Origin: Paenibacillus lycopersici
GTDB taxonomy: Bacteria > Bacillota > Bacilli > Paenibacillales > Paenibacillaceae
Length of the DNA stretch: 64,000 bases
Reading direction: 5' to 3'
Assembly: GCF_010119935.1 (NCBI RefSeq)
Contig: NZ_CP048209.1
Span: 5,497,501-5,561,500, forward strand
Below are positions 25,935 through 34,079 of the stretch, piece after piece (positions within the stretch are counted from its first letter, which is position 1; every line of letters begins with the position of its first letter). A program made the translations under genes and the position numbers. Under the pieces are notes generated by a model, which was given only the letters and a program-made list of their open reading frames with translations, made no database searches and had not been told where the DNA came from.

Positions 25935-27062
25935 TTAGGCGTTCACGAGCAGCGTCTTGCCCGCGAACCAGGCGGTGATGCGCTGGTTGACCGCTTCTTC
26001 CGACAGCTCGGGAAGCACGCGGTGCTCGGCCACGAGATCGAACAGGCGGTCCATCGGCTCGCGCGGATCGGCTTTCTTCGCCTTCGCGTCGTTCTTCAGC
26101 ACGTCCCATACGTTCAGCACGAACGCGCGGTGATCGATTTCCTGCTTGCCGAAGAAATGGTGCAGACGCTCGACATCCTCCAGGAACCGGCTGCCGAAGC
26201 GATTGGAAGCATCGCCGCGCAGCAAGGCGATTTCCGCCTCGTACATCGGGCGCTGCGTCTTGTCCTCCTGGCCGATCCACGGCGTCTCGAGGATGAACGG
26301 ACGGCCTTTGAGCGCCTCGTGATGGACGAAATTGCGGATGGCGTCGTGGCCGATCCAGCCCGCGCCGATCGGGGCATGGCGGTCCTTGCCCGCGCCGCGC
26401 GGGTTCTTGCTGTCGTTGATATGCACGACCGCGACGCGATCCAGGCCGACCGTCTTGTCGAACGCGGTCAGCACGCCGTCCGGGTCGTTGACGATGTCAT
26501 AGCCGGCATCGTGCATGTGGCACGTATCCATGCAGACGGTCAGGCGATCGTTGGCGCCGACCTTATCGATGATGGAGGCGAGTTCCTCGAAGCTGCGGCC
26601 GATCTCCGTTCCTTTGCCCGCCATCGTTTCGAGCGCGATGTTGACGTTCGTTTCTTTCGTGCCGTTCAGTACTTCATTCAGTCCTTCGGCGATGCGGGCA
26701 ATGCCGTACTCCGCGTCTTTGTCCGTGAACGCGCCGGGATGCAGCACGATGTTGCGGACGCCGATCGCGTCCGTGCGGCGGATTTCCTCCTGCAGGAACC
26801 GGACGGCCAGCTCGTACGTGTCGTCTTTATAGGAACCGAGGTTGATGATATATGGCGCATGCACGACGATTTCGTCGATGCCCGCTTCGCCCATTGCGGC
26901 CCTGCCTTCGGGAATATACAGGTCTTCCATCGGCTTGCGGCGCGTGTTCTGCGGCGCGCCGGTATAGATCATGAACGTGCTGGAGCCGTAAGACACGGCT
27001 TCGTTCGTAGCGGTAAGCAGCCCTTTATCGGAAAATGAAACATGGGAACCGATTTTCAACAT
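25935..27062 (-). CDS. nfo: deoxyribonuclease IV (AP endonuclease) with C-terminal extension
   Basis: Cuts DNA 5' of abasic sites in base excision repair; TIM barrel with a three-metal site. 375 residues with ATG at 27062 (MLKIGSHVSFSDKG); AAGGAG lies 13 bases upstream. Metal-binding blocks visible: VHAPYIINLGS, LHPGAF, ALETMAGKG, CMDTCHMHDAGYD, VVHINDSKNPRGAGKDRHAPIGAGWIG and FILETPW. The typical enzyme stops near residue 285; here about 90 more residues follow (RFGSRFLEDVERLHHFFGK to the end) with no recognised domain. Confidence 0.9.
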   Translation of the reverse strand: MLKIGSHVSFSDKGLLTATNEAVSYGSSTFMIYTGAPQNTRRKPMEDLYIPEGRAAMGEAGIDEIVVHAPYIINLGSYKDDTYELAVRFLQEEIRRTDAIGVRNIVLHPGAFTDKDAEYGIARIAEGLNEVLNGTKETNVNIALETMAGKGTEIGRSFEELASIIDKVGANDRLTVCMDTCHMHDAGYDIVNDPDGVLTAFDKTVGLDRVAVVHINDSKNPRGAGKDRHAPIGAGWIGHDAIRNFVHHEALKGRPFILETPWIGQEDKTQRPMYEAEIALLRGDASNRFGSRFLEDVERLHHFFGKQEIDHRAFVLNVWDVLKNDAKAKKADPREPMDRLFDLVAEHRVLPELSEEAVNQRITAWFAGKTLLVNA

Positions 27063-27356
27063 GGGACGAATTTCGCTCCTTTCGTTTATGCGCCGGACTT
27101 TGCGCGGGGCATGTCCGGGCAAACGCTTGTCCTTTCATTCTACAAGGAACGGCGAAATAAATCTAGGAATCCGTCCAAAGGAGTTGCTTTTTATGAGCCT
27201 GTATTTTATGGCGTTTTCTCCTCATGCCGCCAGGCATCGCGCATCGGTATGCCTCGGTATGCCTTCGATGTGCCTTTGGCGTGCCTCCGGTTTGCACGCG
27301 GCGTGTCTTCTCTCGCGTTCATCGGACGGATTACTGAACCCGGAATCGACCTTCTG
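27063..27356. other. gene-less stretch
   Basis: No convincing gene. The plus-strand frame stays open into the DUF2621 gene but has no ribosome binding site or family match. Short repeats of CATCGGTATGCC/TCGGTATGCC type occur at 27235-27275. Confidence 0.5.
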
Positions 27357-27386
27357 TTGCGGTCAACGATGTGCTTGGCTTATAAT
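27357..27386 (+). promoter_or_regulatory. promoter of the DUF2621 gene
   Basis: TTGCGG (27357-27362), an 18-bp spacer and the consensus TATAAT (27381-27386). Confidence 0.6.
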
Positions 27387-27447
27387 AAGTAAGATTTATC
27401 CGAATGTGAAGAATTTGTATCCTGTACGGCAAGAGGTGATGTTCACG

Positions 27448-27879
27448 ATGGCTCCGAATTGGTTCATGTATTTTATTATGTTTTGGGCGGTTGTCATGAT
27501 CGTCTTCATGTCGATCGGCGGCTACTTCATGTTCCGCAAATTCTTGAAGGTGCTCCCGATGCGGGACGGCAAGTCCAAGCTGGACTGGCAGAACTACTGG
27601 GTCGAGCGCAGCCGCGGCATGTGGCCCGAGGATTCCAAGCAGTTTCTCGAGAAGCTCGTCGCTCCGGTGCCCAGCGCGTTCCGCGATATCGCCAGACATT
27701 CGATCGCAGCCAAAATCGCGCAAGTGGCGGTTGAAGGCGGAGCTGCCGAAGTGTCGCGCAGCCACTGCATCGAAGGCTATATCCGGGCGACGCCGAAACG
27801 CGATTACCGCAGCCTGGTCACTTTCCTGGAGCGGGAACAGATCGATTATCGGCCGTACGCGCACTTGTTGAATAAATAA
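27448..27879 (+). CDS. DUF2621 membrane protein (YneK-like)
   Basis: 143 residues, one N-terminal transmembrane helix (about 5-27), then a cytoplasmic helical domain containing KSKLDWQNYWVERSRGMW, FLEKLVAPVPSAFRDIARHSIAAKIAQVA and EGYIRATPKRDYRSLVTFLE, the DUF2621 pattern of B. subtilis YneK. Function unknown. Two ATGs compete (27439, 27448). AAGAGGTG at 27431-27438 touches the first and is correctly spaced for the second, so 27448 is chosen. Confidence 0.85.
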   Translation: MAPNWFMYFIMFWAVVMIVFMSIGGYFMFRKFLKVLPMRDGKSKLDWQNYWVERSRGMWPEDSKQFLEKLVAPVPSAFRDIARHSIAAKIAQVAVEGGAAEVSRSHCIEGYIRATPKRDYRSLVTFLEREQIDYRPYAHLLNK

Positions 27880-27928
27880 GGCGAATCAATAAGACGAATC
27901 AATAAGCTGAATAGAATACGTTGAATAA

Positions 27929-27954
27929 AAAAGCCGCCTGCCCGGGCGGCTTTT
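27929..27954 (+). terminator. terminator of the DUF2621 gene
   Basis: AAAAGCCGCC / GGCGGCTTTT with a 6-base loop, followed by GTTGT. Confidence 0.8.
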
Positions 27955-28012
27955 GTTGTACCATGGAAGTAGAATGGACAAGGAACAGTATGGATAAGAG
28001 GAGGCGAGACGC

Positions 28013-28906
28013 ATGAAAGTAGCGGTAACGGGAGGAACCGGTTACATCGGGAGCTTGCTGGTCGACGCGCTGCTGAAGCGCGGGGATGAAGTCGCGATCC
28101 TGTCGCGTTCCGAGCGGCCGAAGGAGAAGAAGCCCAAGCTCTCCGGCATCACATGGAAGCAGCTTGCCGTGACGCCGGCGCTGCTGGACGGTTACGACGC
28201 GATCGTGAACCTGGCCGGCGCGACGATTAACCAGCGTTGGAACGCGGCCGGCAAGCAGGCCATCCTGCAATCGCGGCTGGACGCCGCCGATGCGATCGCG
28301 ACGGCCGTCGCCGCTTTGGCGAATAAGCCGCCAATAGTCGTGAATGCTTCGGGCATTTCGATTTACGGCACCGACGCCGCCGTCGCCCATGACGAACGGA
28401 GTCTCGTGCGGGGCACGGACTATCTCGCTTCCGTCGTCGAACAATGGGAAGCCGCCGCGGACCGCATCCCCGTACAGCGCCTCGTGAAAGTCCGCATCGG
28501 ACTCGTGCTCGGGAGGAAGGGCGGCGCCTTTCCCGCGATGCTGATGCCCTACCGCTTATTCGCGGGCGGCCGGATCGGCAGCGGCAAGCAATGGATACCG
28601 TGGATTCACGAGGACGATATGGTTCGCCTGCTCTTGTTCTGCATCGATAATCCGCAGATCGCGGGTCCCGTCAACGCCTGCGCGCCGGAGCCCGCGACCA
28701 ACGATGCCTTCGGGCGTGCGGTCGGCAAGGCTGCCGGGAGGCCGCATTGGCTGCCGCTGCCGGCGTTTCTGCTCAAGGCGGCGCTTGGCGAGCTTTCTTT
28801 TCTGCTGCTGGAAGGGTCGAGAGCCGTTCCGGGCAAAGCCTTGGAGTACGGATTCCAGTTTCGCTACGCGACGCTTCGAGACGCCTTAAGGCAATTGCTC
28901 GGATAA
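28013..28906 (+). CDS. TIGR01777-family NAD(P)-dependent epimerase
   Basis: Short-chain dehydrogenase-like protein of the YfhF/YfcH group, 297 residues. Nucleotide-binding GGTGYIGSLL (about 6-15), NLAGATINQRWN (about 64-75), ASGISIYGTDAA (catalytic-like Ser/Tyr region), VRIGLVLGRKGGAFPAML and WIHEDDMVRLLLFC are diagnostic. The C-terminal DUF1731-like part (about 235-297) is present. Substrate unknown. RBS AGAGGAGGCGAGACGC. Confidence 0.88.
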   Translation: MKVAVTGGTGYIGSLLVDALLKRGDEVAILSRSERPKEKKPKLSGITWKQLAVTPALLDGYDAIVNLAGATINQRWNAAGKQAILQSRLDAADAIATAVAALANKPPIVVNASGISIYGTDAAVAHDERSLVRGTDYLASVVEQWEAAADRIPVQRLVKVRIGLVLGRKGGAFPAMLMPYRLFAGGRIGSGKQWIPWIHEDDMVRLLLFCIDNPQIAGPVNACAPEPATNDAFGRAVGKAAGRPHWLPLPAFLLKAALGELSFLLLEGSRAVPGKALEYGFQFRYATLRDALRQLLG

Positions 28907-29013
28907 ACGTAGAATAGAGCGAAGAGGCGGCTGCCGGGCTCATCCAGTCCGGAACAGTGCCCCCGTGGCGCCCGGCTATGCTCCTCTCCGTTGCGTAAAT
29001 CCGGTCCATTTAC

Positions 29014-29060
29014 CGCTTACGCCTTCGCTTACGCCTTCGCTTACGCTTACCGCTTACCGT
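29014..29060. repeat. short 12-bp tandem repeat
   Basis: CGCTTACGCCTT twice, then CGCTTACGCTTA and a degenerate copy, between the epimerase and the DinB-GNAT gene. Non-coding. Confidence 0.7.
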
Positions 29061-29072
29061 CACTGAGCTCCC

Positions 29073-30074
29073 TTACTCCAGATCCTTCTTCAAGTAATAG
29101 TGCTGTTGTCCTGCCGGCGCTTCATCGATCATGAACATGACTTGATACCCGTGCTTCTGGTAGAACCGCGGCGCTTGGAAGCTGAACGTATTCAACTTGA
29201 CGAACGCGCAATCATTGGCTCGCGCGATTCGTTCCGCTTCCTCCAGCAGCCTCTTGCCGAGCCCTTGACCGCGATGCGTGTCGGCTACCCATAAGATGTC
29301 GACTTCCATCCAGTTCCAGCACACGGCGCTGTTGAGGCCGGCTATGATTTCGCCTGCTTCATTCTTGATATGCAGATTGATTTCCTCGTACCTGCCGTTC
29401 GGTACATGCGCGGCGTTGAAGGCGATCAGTTTATTCCTGACAACATTCGCATCCTCGCCTGTCCCTCTTACGATTTCGGATTTATCGATCATAGCAGCCT
29501 CCGATTGATTATGCTCGGCCTGGTTATATTCGGCCTTCACGCGCTTCATTTGAGCAACATGGCGCCTGGCATGCAGACATAGAAAATAAAGATACTGGTA
29601 CACGTCGATCTTGCCGAGATTATGGACGGACATGGTGGTTTTGTATAAAACCCCTTCGCCGTTCGGCATGTCGCGAAGGATTTCTTGGCACGCGACGATC
29701 TGCTCTTCCCACCGTAACCGGACTTCGCTTAACGTCCTGTCGCCTCGCGGCTCCATATGCTCGGGTCTTACCCATTTGAACGATGCATGGTTGGCAATGT
29801 CATCGAGAACGCCAAGGTTGCCGCGATAGCCGGCAAGCGCCTGATTCAGGTCGGCTTTGGCCGCCAATTCGACAGCCCGCTTCTTGCCTTTGCGAATCAG
29901 GATCAACAGATAATGATTCGTCAGCGTCACATGCTCCAGGATTTGTTCGATGCTCCAGCCTGCGCGCGGCTTGAAGCGGAGCAATTCCGCATCGCTTCGA
30001 AACCACGATTCATACTCCTTGGTTAGCTGCGACAGCTCCCGGTCGATGGACATTATCGTATGGTGAATGGTCAT
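29073..30074 (-). CDS. DinB-like domain fused to a GNAT acetyltransferase
   Basis: 333 residues. Residues about 1-175 form a DinB/YfiT-like four-helix bundle (PRAGWSIEQILEHVTLTNHYL and LYFLCLHARRHVAQMKRV supply the His residues of the usual metal site). After an Asn/Glu linker, residues about 195-333 form a GNAT domain with the acetyl-CoA loop DTHRGQGLGKRLLEEAERIA and the RFYQKHGYQ strand. The two parts are normally separate proteins, so this is a fusion; there is no stop or frame change between them. DinB proteins are often thiol transferases; how they cooperate is unknown. Likely cotranscribed with the small genes upstream at 30128-30868. Confidence 0.8.
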   Translation of the reverse strand: MTIHHTIMSIDRELSQLTKEYESWFRSDAELLRFKPRAGWSIEQILEHVTLTNHYLLILIRKGKKRAVELAAKADLNQALAGYRGNLGVLDDIANHASFKWVRPEHMEPRGDRTLSEVRLRWEEQIVACQEILRDMPNGEGVLYKTTMSVHNLGKIDVYQYLYFLCLHARRHVAQMKRVKAEYNQAEHNQSEAAMIDKSEIVRGTGEDANVVRNKLIAFNAAHVPNGRYEEINLHIKNEAGEIIAGLNSAVCWNWMEVDILWVADTHRGQGLGKRLLEEAERIARANDCAFVKLNTFSFQAPRFYQKHGYQVMFMIDEAPAGQQHYYLKKDLE

Positions 30075-30127
30075 GGTTCCGCCCCGCTCTGCCCGTATTT
30101 CTTAAGTCCGTTTGCCAGGATAGTCAG

Positions 30128-30322
30128 TTACCTTCTGCGTTTGAAAATCGAAATAACCTCCTTCGATTCCCCTTGGTACTTGCTCGTATCGAAACAGGAA
30201 ACGAGTTCCCAGCCTTCGATGCCGTATTCGTTCAGCATCGCTTCGAATTCCCCCGGATCGAGCTTGCCTCCCAGAAACCCGCCGATTTTATATTTCACCG
30301 TTCTGTACTCCCATTGTTCCAC
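30128..30322 (-). CDS. DUF4177 small protein
   Basis: 64 residues. The opening WEYRTVKYK, the middle MLNEYGIEGWELVSC and the basic end ISIFKRRR are the DUF4177 pattern, a small beta-rich cytoplasmic domain of unknown function. Full length for the family. Same strand as its neighbours. Confidence 0.8.
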   Translation of the reverse strand: MEQWEYRTVKYKIGGFLGGKLDPGEFEAMLNEYGIEGWELVSCFDTSKYQGESKEVISIFKRRR

Positions 30323-30460
30323 GCAGCCTCATCCTCTCCATATTGTACGTTAGCGCTTAGGTCAACGAAATCGAATACGCATAGATCCTGGTCTCGTCGT
30401 CCTGAATGGAATAGCCGTTGCCTGAATGATTTTCGCTATCGCCGTTCCCGCTATAAATCA

Positions 30461-30868
30461 TTAAATCGACGCCTTCACCCGATCCAGGACCGTCTCCCAA
30501 TGCGCTTTCATTTCGTCGCGGATTTCCGCGTGCGCCAGCTTCTCCTGATGGAAGCTGATCGTCGTTTTCGCTCCGCTCGGGATCGTCCGGATTTGCACGA
30601 TGGAAGGCTTGTCCCAGTCCGCCTTCTTCCACGTTAATCGGATATTCTCGCGCGGATTGACGGTCGTGATTTCGCCGCTAATCCCCTCCTTGCTCTGGTA
30701 GTGCCGCCCCTTCTCGACGGCTATTGCCTCAACGTCCCCCAGCCACATCGCGATTCCCTTCGATGACGTAATGAATGCCCAGGCTTCTTCGAGCGCGATC
30801 GGCAGCGTTCTCCTCACGCCGACCTGGAAGCCGGATGACACGGTCTGACCCACTTGTTTCGATACCAT
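30461..30868 (-). CDS. SRPBCC/AHSA1-family protein
   Basis: 135 residues with the START-like fold pattern: R-T-L-P-I-A-L-E-E-A-W-A-F-I-T near residue 20, a central KEGISGEITTVNPRENIRLTWKK and a C-terminal helix HWETVLDRVKASI. Such proteins bind hydrophobic ligands in a deep cavity; ligand unknown. Neighbouring DinB-GNAT and DUF4177 genes are of the same accessory type. Confidence 0.8.
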   Translation of the reverse strand: MVSKQVGQTVSSGFQVGVRRTLPIALEEAWAFITSSKGIAMWLGDVEAIAVEKGRHYQSKEGISGEITTVNPRENIRLTWKKADWDKPSIVQIRTIPSGAKTTISFHQEKLAHAEIRDEMKAHWETVLDRVKASI

Positions 30869-30902
30869 ATGAATCCCTCGCTATTCCATTGGATTTACTT
30901 CC

Positions 30903-31457
30903 CTAACGGCATAAAGCTGCTATGGCATGCAGAACCGACTGCACTTGATTCGAATCCGTAACGACGAACAAGTAGTCGGCTTCCCCTGCCGCGGGATCCG
31001 CTGCTTGGCCGTCTTGAGATGCAGCGATTTGCCTGTCGAGCACTTCGTTAAAGCTAGCGGCTGTTCGAAAAATAGCTTTCGTACGCTGACTGCCGGCAAC
31101 GCGTTCGCGCAGCACCTGCTCAGGGAGGTCAAAAAACACGATTATGCTCTCGAAGCCGTGCTGTCTAAAATAATCAAGCAGCTTGGTCCGGCCATCGCGG
31201 CTGCGGTTCGAATTGCAAAGGATGAGATGCCTGTCGGTATGGCGAACCGCGTAATCAACGATTGTATGGGTTATGGCATATTTGATCGTATTCGGACCTT
31301 GGGCGGGCCGCAACGCCCGATAGTACGTATTAATGAATTCCGCGTGATTATCCTGATCGATGACGGCCGAATGGGGCAGATGCCGCTCCAGTTCCGCGGC
31401 AAACGTCGATTTGCCGCTATGCGTCTTGCCGACGGTTATGATGACGCGCCGTGTCAT
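30903..31457 (-). CDS. P-loop ATP-binding protein (AAA_33/zeta-like kinase)
   Basis: 184 residues. The Walker A motif VGKTHSGKST (about 9-18), VIDQDNHAEF, and the lid segment RTAASFNEVLDRQ suggest a small nucleoside/nucleotide-type or zeta-like kinase; the phosphate acceptor is unknown. Start: AAGGAG is one base from the ATG at 31466 but ten bases from the ATG at 31457, so 31457 is chosen. It overlaps the CrtO-like gene by about 40 bases. No antitoxin-like partner is seen, so a toxin role is not supported. Confidence 0.75.
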   Translation of the reverse strand: MTRRVIITVGKTHSGKSTFAAELERHLPHSAVIDQDNHAEFINTYYRALRPAQGPNTIKYAITHTIVDYAVRHTDRHLILCNSNRSRDGRTKLLDYFRQHGFESIIVFFDLPEQVLRERVAGSQRTKAIFRTAASFNEVLDRQIAASQDGQAADPAAGEADYLFVVTDSNQVQSVLHAIAALCR

Positions 31458-31965
31458 AATTGGCATGCTCCTTCCTGTCCGCCTTTTCCTGCCTGCTTGC
31501 CCGCTCCAGCCGGATTTTCAACCGCATTAATCTAGGTCGATTATAGCGCTGGATGACGATGAAAGGGATCTGAACAACAACATTGATGCAAGCCAGCATC
31601 AGTGCCATGCCGGAGTAGGACGCCGGGTTAAGCAGCAGGCAACCGAAACCGAGCACGGCCATCATGGAATGCCCCGATTCCGAATAATAGGTTTCCATGA
31701 TGAAACGACGCAAATATACGAGATCGAGGTCCTCCCGCAAGTTCTTCTTCTCGAAATGAAAGACGCTTCCCCATTCGGGGAGCCTGTCTTTCCAGCTGTT
31801 TATTCGGAGCGTTCGATACAATCGCCTTTCGAGCGGCTTCTCTTCGAAATACGAGGCTTTATACCATGAATCGGGCAAGTATCTAACCGCATACGCCGAC
31901 CCGAAACATACAATCAGCCAAAAGGCCGTGTTAGAGACAATCATCCATAGCGTAAATGCAGTCAT
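31417..31965 (-). CDS. CrtO-like membrane protein (glycosyl-4,4'-diaponeurosporenoate acyltransferase family)
   Basis: 182 residues. Hydrophobic helices at about 5-25, 98-115 and 117-136 surround a loop with KPLERRLYRTLRINSWKDRLPEWG, the block shared with CrtO-type acyltransferases of staphyloxanthin synthesis. No other carotenoid gene is in the window, so pigment synthesis is not supported here and the protein may serve another lipid. The ATG directly follows the TAA of the 55-residue gene upstream, so translation is probably coupled. The tail is highly basic. Confidence 0.6.
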   Translation of the reverse strand: MTAFTLWMIVSNTAFWLIVCFGSAYAVRYLPDSWYKASYFEEKPLERRLYRTLRINSWKDRLPEWGSVFHFEKKNLREDLDLVYLRRFIMETYYSESGHSMMAVLGFGCLLLNPASYSGMALMLACINVVVQIPFIVIQRYNRPRLMRLKIRLERASRQEKADRKEHANYDTARHHNRRQDA

Positions 31966-32133
31966 TTATTCACCACGCAAAAAAATAGTATTCAACGTCC
32001 ATTCCAGTCTTCGAATCCATTCCTGTCTCACATGCTTTCCAGTAACATTGATTAGAGGAGTTAACCTTAGAATTGAAGGAACAATAAAAGATAATCCAGT
32101 TAATATGGTAAAAACCGAATTTGTTCTCATCAT
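31966..32133 (-). CDS. small hydrophobic protein, AT-rich gene
   Basis: 55 residues, starting with a double ATG (32133 or 32130) after GAGGGGTGAGG, a strong ribosome binding site. Residues about 6-24 are hydrophobic (VFTILTGLSFIVPSIL); the rest is basic and aromatic (RQEWIRRLEWT). The stop TAA is immediately followed by the ATG of the CrtO-like gene. No family recognised. Base composition is much more AT-rich than the neighbours, hinting at different ancestry. Confidence 0.6.
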   Translation of the reverse strand: MMRTNSVFTILTGLSFIVPSILRLTPLINVTGKHVRQEWIRRLEWTLNTIFLRGE

Positions 32134-32242
32134 CCTCACCCCTCTACTTAGATAACGTTCTTGTATTCGCGCCCCTCACTCGCTTGACTGACCCTCATCA
32201 TACTTGTCTAATAAAACTTCATCATCGCCGCCTCTCTCATTG

Positions 32243-32280
32243 TAACAATTGTTATAAATACTGGAAATATCTATATGCAA
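32243..32280 (-). promoter_or_regulatory. promoter with overlapping palindrome
   Basis: Minus strand TTGCAT (32280-32275), an 18-bp spacer and TATAAC (32256-32251). The -10 overlaps the perfect 12-bp palindrome TAACAATTGTTA (32243-32254), a likely operator for the small gene/CrtO-like/kinase unit. Confidence 0.5.
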
Positions 32281-32300
32281 AATAAGATTTTCTTCCTAAC

Positions 32301-32342
32301 TGAAAAAGAGATTTCTCTGTTCGTGATGAACAGTGAAATCTC
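32301..32342 (-). terminator. terminator of the Tad pilus operon
   Basis: GAGATTTC-t-CTGTTC / GAACAG-t-GAAATCTC stem (32308-32342), followed on the minus strand by TTTTTCAG. It lies 22 bases after the FHA gene stop. Confidence 0.9.
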
Positions 32343-32363
32343 CCCATGCTTCCTAAGAAACAA

Positions 32364-34058
32364 CTACCTGCCTGCGGCAGACGCCCGAAAAATATAAACC
32401 GGTCCCTCGTCGCCCGCTAATTGAAGCTTGTCGGTATCGGCAAGCGTATACGCCTTATACGGCACCATCGCGTTGCCGTTCAACGTGCTGCCGTTCCGCG
32501 AGCCCATGTCTTTGGCGGACCAGTGCCCGTTCTGGCCTGCCAGCTCCAGATGCGCCCTGGAAATCCCGGACGAGGCATCGATGTAATGAACGCCTTCATT
32601 GGAACGTCCGATGACAAAATGCTGCCGTTCCAAGCGGATTTTCTCGGTCTGTCCGTCTGTATTCCGCTCAAGCCAGGGGAGCGGCCGCTTGTTTTCCGCT
32701 GACGCTTGGGCTTCTTGGCCGAGCAGCACCGTCGCATCGTTGGACGTGGCCGCCTTGCTCACGAGCGGTTTGAACAGCATCTCCCCCGAATCCGTACCCC
32801 CAGGTTCCTCTTCCTGTAGGGAACGCTGCCGATGCTGACTCCATTTGGCTGATGCCGATCCATCGGCCATTCCAGCCGCCGGCACGGCTGCTCTTCTCCC
32901 TAGAGCATCCGAATTGGGTACAAAGTCGTCGTCTATGGCCCACGCCTTTCCCCCTTTCCATCTATCTATCGCTTCATCTTGAACTTCCTCCTCCTCTTCG
33001 CTCTCCCAATCTCTATCCTTGATTCGGCGGAATACGATCCATCCGATCGCTCCGATCATCAGCGTCCCCGCGGCGGAGAGCAGCATGTTCTGCCGGGTTG
33101 GCGCCGCGAGATAGAGAAAACGCCAAAGGACTGCCGCAGCGAGCACCCAGCCAGCGCCGATCATCCACCCCGCCCTCGACGGGCCGGCTTGTTCCGAAAT
33201 CTCGGTTAGCGGAAGATCGACGGCTTCCGCGGGCTCCGCTCGCTCTCGCTCTTCGACAGTCGGGTTCGAACGGTTCCAAGCCGGCTCCGCAGGCATGTAT
33301 TCATGAATAATCGCAGACCGTTCCGCTTGCATTTGCCCGCGCTGAATCGGTGCCCGGCCCGGCTGCTGGAGCGGTTGGTCAGTTTGAAGAGGTTGGCGAG
33401 CTTGAAGCGGCGGACGAGAGACGGCTGTCTCCCCCATAGCCATGTCGCCGATTGGCGCGACTCCTTCCGCAGCCGCCGATTGGCTTGCTCCGAGCAATGC
33501 GAGCAGCGTCACGCGAAGCTGCTCCCAGGAGACATGCTCGCCTCGCAAATGCTGGAATACCTGCTGCAAGCCGATCCCGTCGGGCTCGTCGATATCCCCG
33601 ACCCAGCGGATGGCCATGGCCAGCACCGCTTCTCCGGCGGAAGCGACTACCCCCTTATTGCGGAGCGGCACGTAAGCCAGCGCGGCATCGTCCCAATTAT
33701 CGCCGATGAACACGTACTGCTCGTGCAAGAGAAAACAGTCCGGGCGAAGCATATAATGCCGGCAATCGTCCAATGCCTCGGCAACGGACAGCAGCAGCGA
33801 ATAGAAATCAAGCATCGTCATGCGCTGCGTCTGCAGACGGTGCATTAACATGCGTTTGCCCTGAAGCGGGTAGCGAAACGTAATGCTGCCGTCGATATCG
33901 ATCCATTCCACTGGCAGGAGCTTCGGAATCCGCTGCCCTTGCAGCATTTGAATTTCGATGCCGTCCAGCTGATCCCTGGTCAAGCCGGATTGCAGGTCTA
34001 CGATCATTTCGTGGCCGCGTTTCATCGCGAAGTCTACCCGAAGCTCGTCCAAAATCAT
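32364..34058 (-). CDS. FHA-domain protein with N-terminal DUF6382, last gene of the Tad locus
   Basis: 564 residues. Residues 1-190 resemble DUF6382 (LLPVEWIDIDGSITFRYPL, LLLSVAEALDDCRHYMLRPDCFLLHEQYVFIG). A variable Gln/Pro linker follows, then two transmembrane segments (about 298-345) and a C-terminal FHA domain (about 470-560) with IGRSNEGVHYID, SGISRAHLEL and DMGSRNGSTLNG. FHA domains bind phosphothreonine, so the protein may couple Ser/Thr kinase signals to pilus assembly (inference). No kinase gene is in the window. Cotranscribed with the Tad genes (gap 21 bases). Confidence 0.85.
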   Translation of the reverse strand: MILDELRVDFAMKRGHEMIVDLQSGLTRDQLDGIEIQMLQGQRIPKLLPVEWIDIDGSITFRYPLQGKRMLMHRLQTQRMTMLDFYSLLLSVAEALDDCRHYMLRPDCFLLHEQYVFIGDNWDDAALAYVPLRNKGVVASAGEAVLAMAIRWVGDIDEPDGIGLQQVFQHLRGEHVSWEQLRVTLLALLGASQSAAAEGVAPIGDMAMGETAVSRPPLQARQPLQTDQPLQQPGRAPIQRGQMQAERSAIIHEYMPAEPAWNRSNPTVEERERAEPAEAVDLPLTEISEQAGPSRAGWMIGAGWVLAAAVLWRFLYLAAPTRQNMLLSAAGTLMIGAIGWIVFRRIKDRDWESEEEEEVQDEAIDRWKGGKAWAIDDDFVPNSDALGRRAAVPAAGMADGSASAKWSQHRQRSLQEEEPGGTDSGEMLFKPLVSKAATSNDATVLLGQEAQASAENKRPLPWLERNTDGQTEKIRLERQHFVIGRSNEGVHYIDASSGISRAHLELAGQNGHWSAKDMGSRNGSTLNGNAMVPYKAYTLADTDKLQLAGDEGPVYIFRASAAGR

Positions 34059-34079
34059 CTTCGTTCCCTCCTTCTCCCG

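Noticed and set aside
30903..31457. Zeta-type toxin of a toxin-antitoxin pair
   Set aside because: The P-loop kinase fold is compatible, but no antitoxin-sized epsilon-like gene lies next to it.
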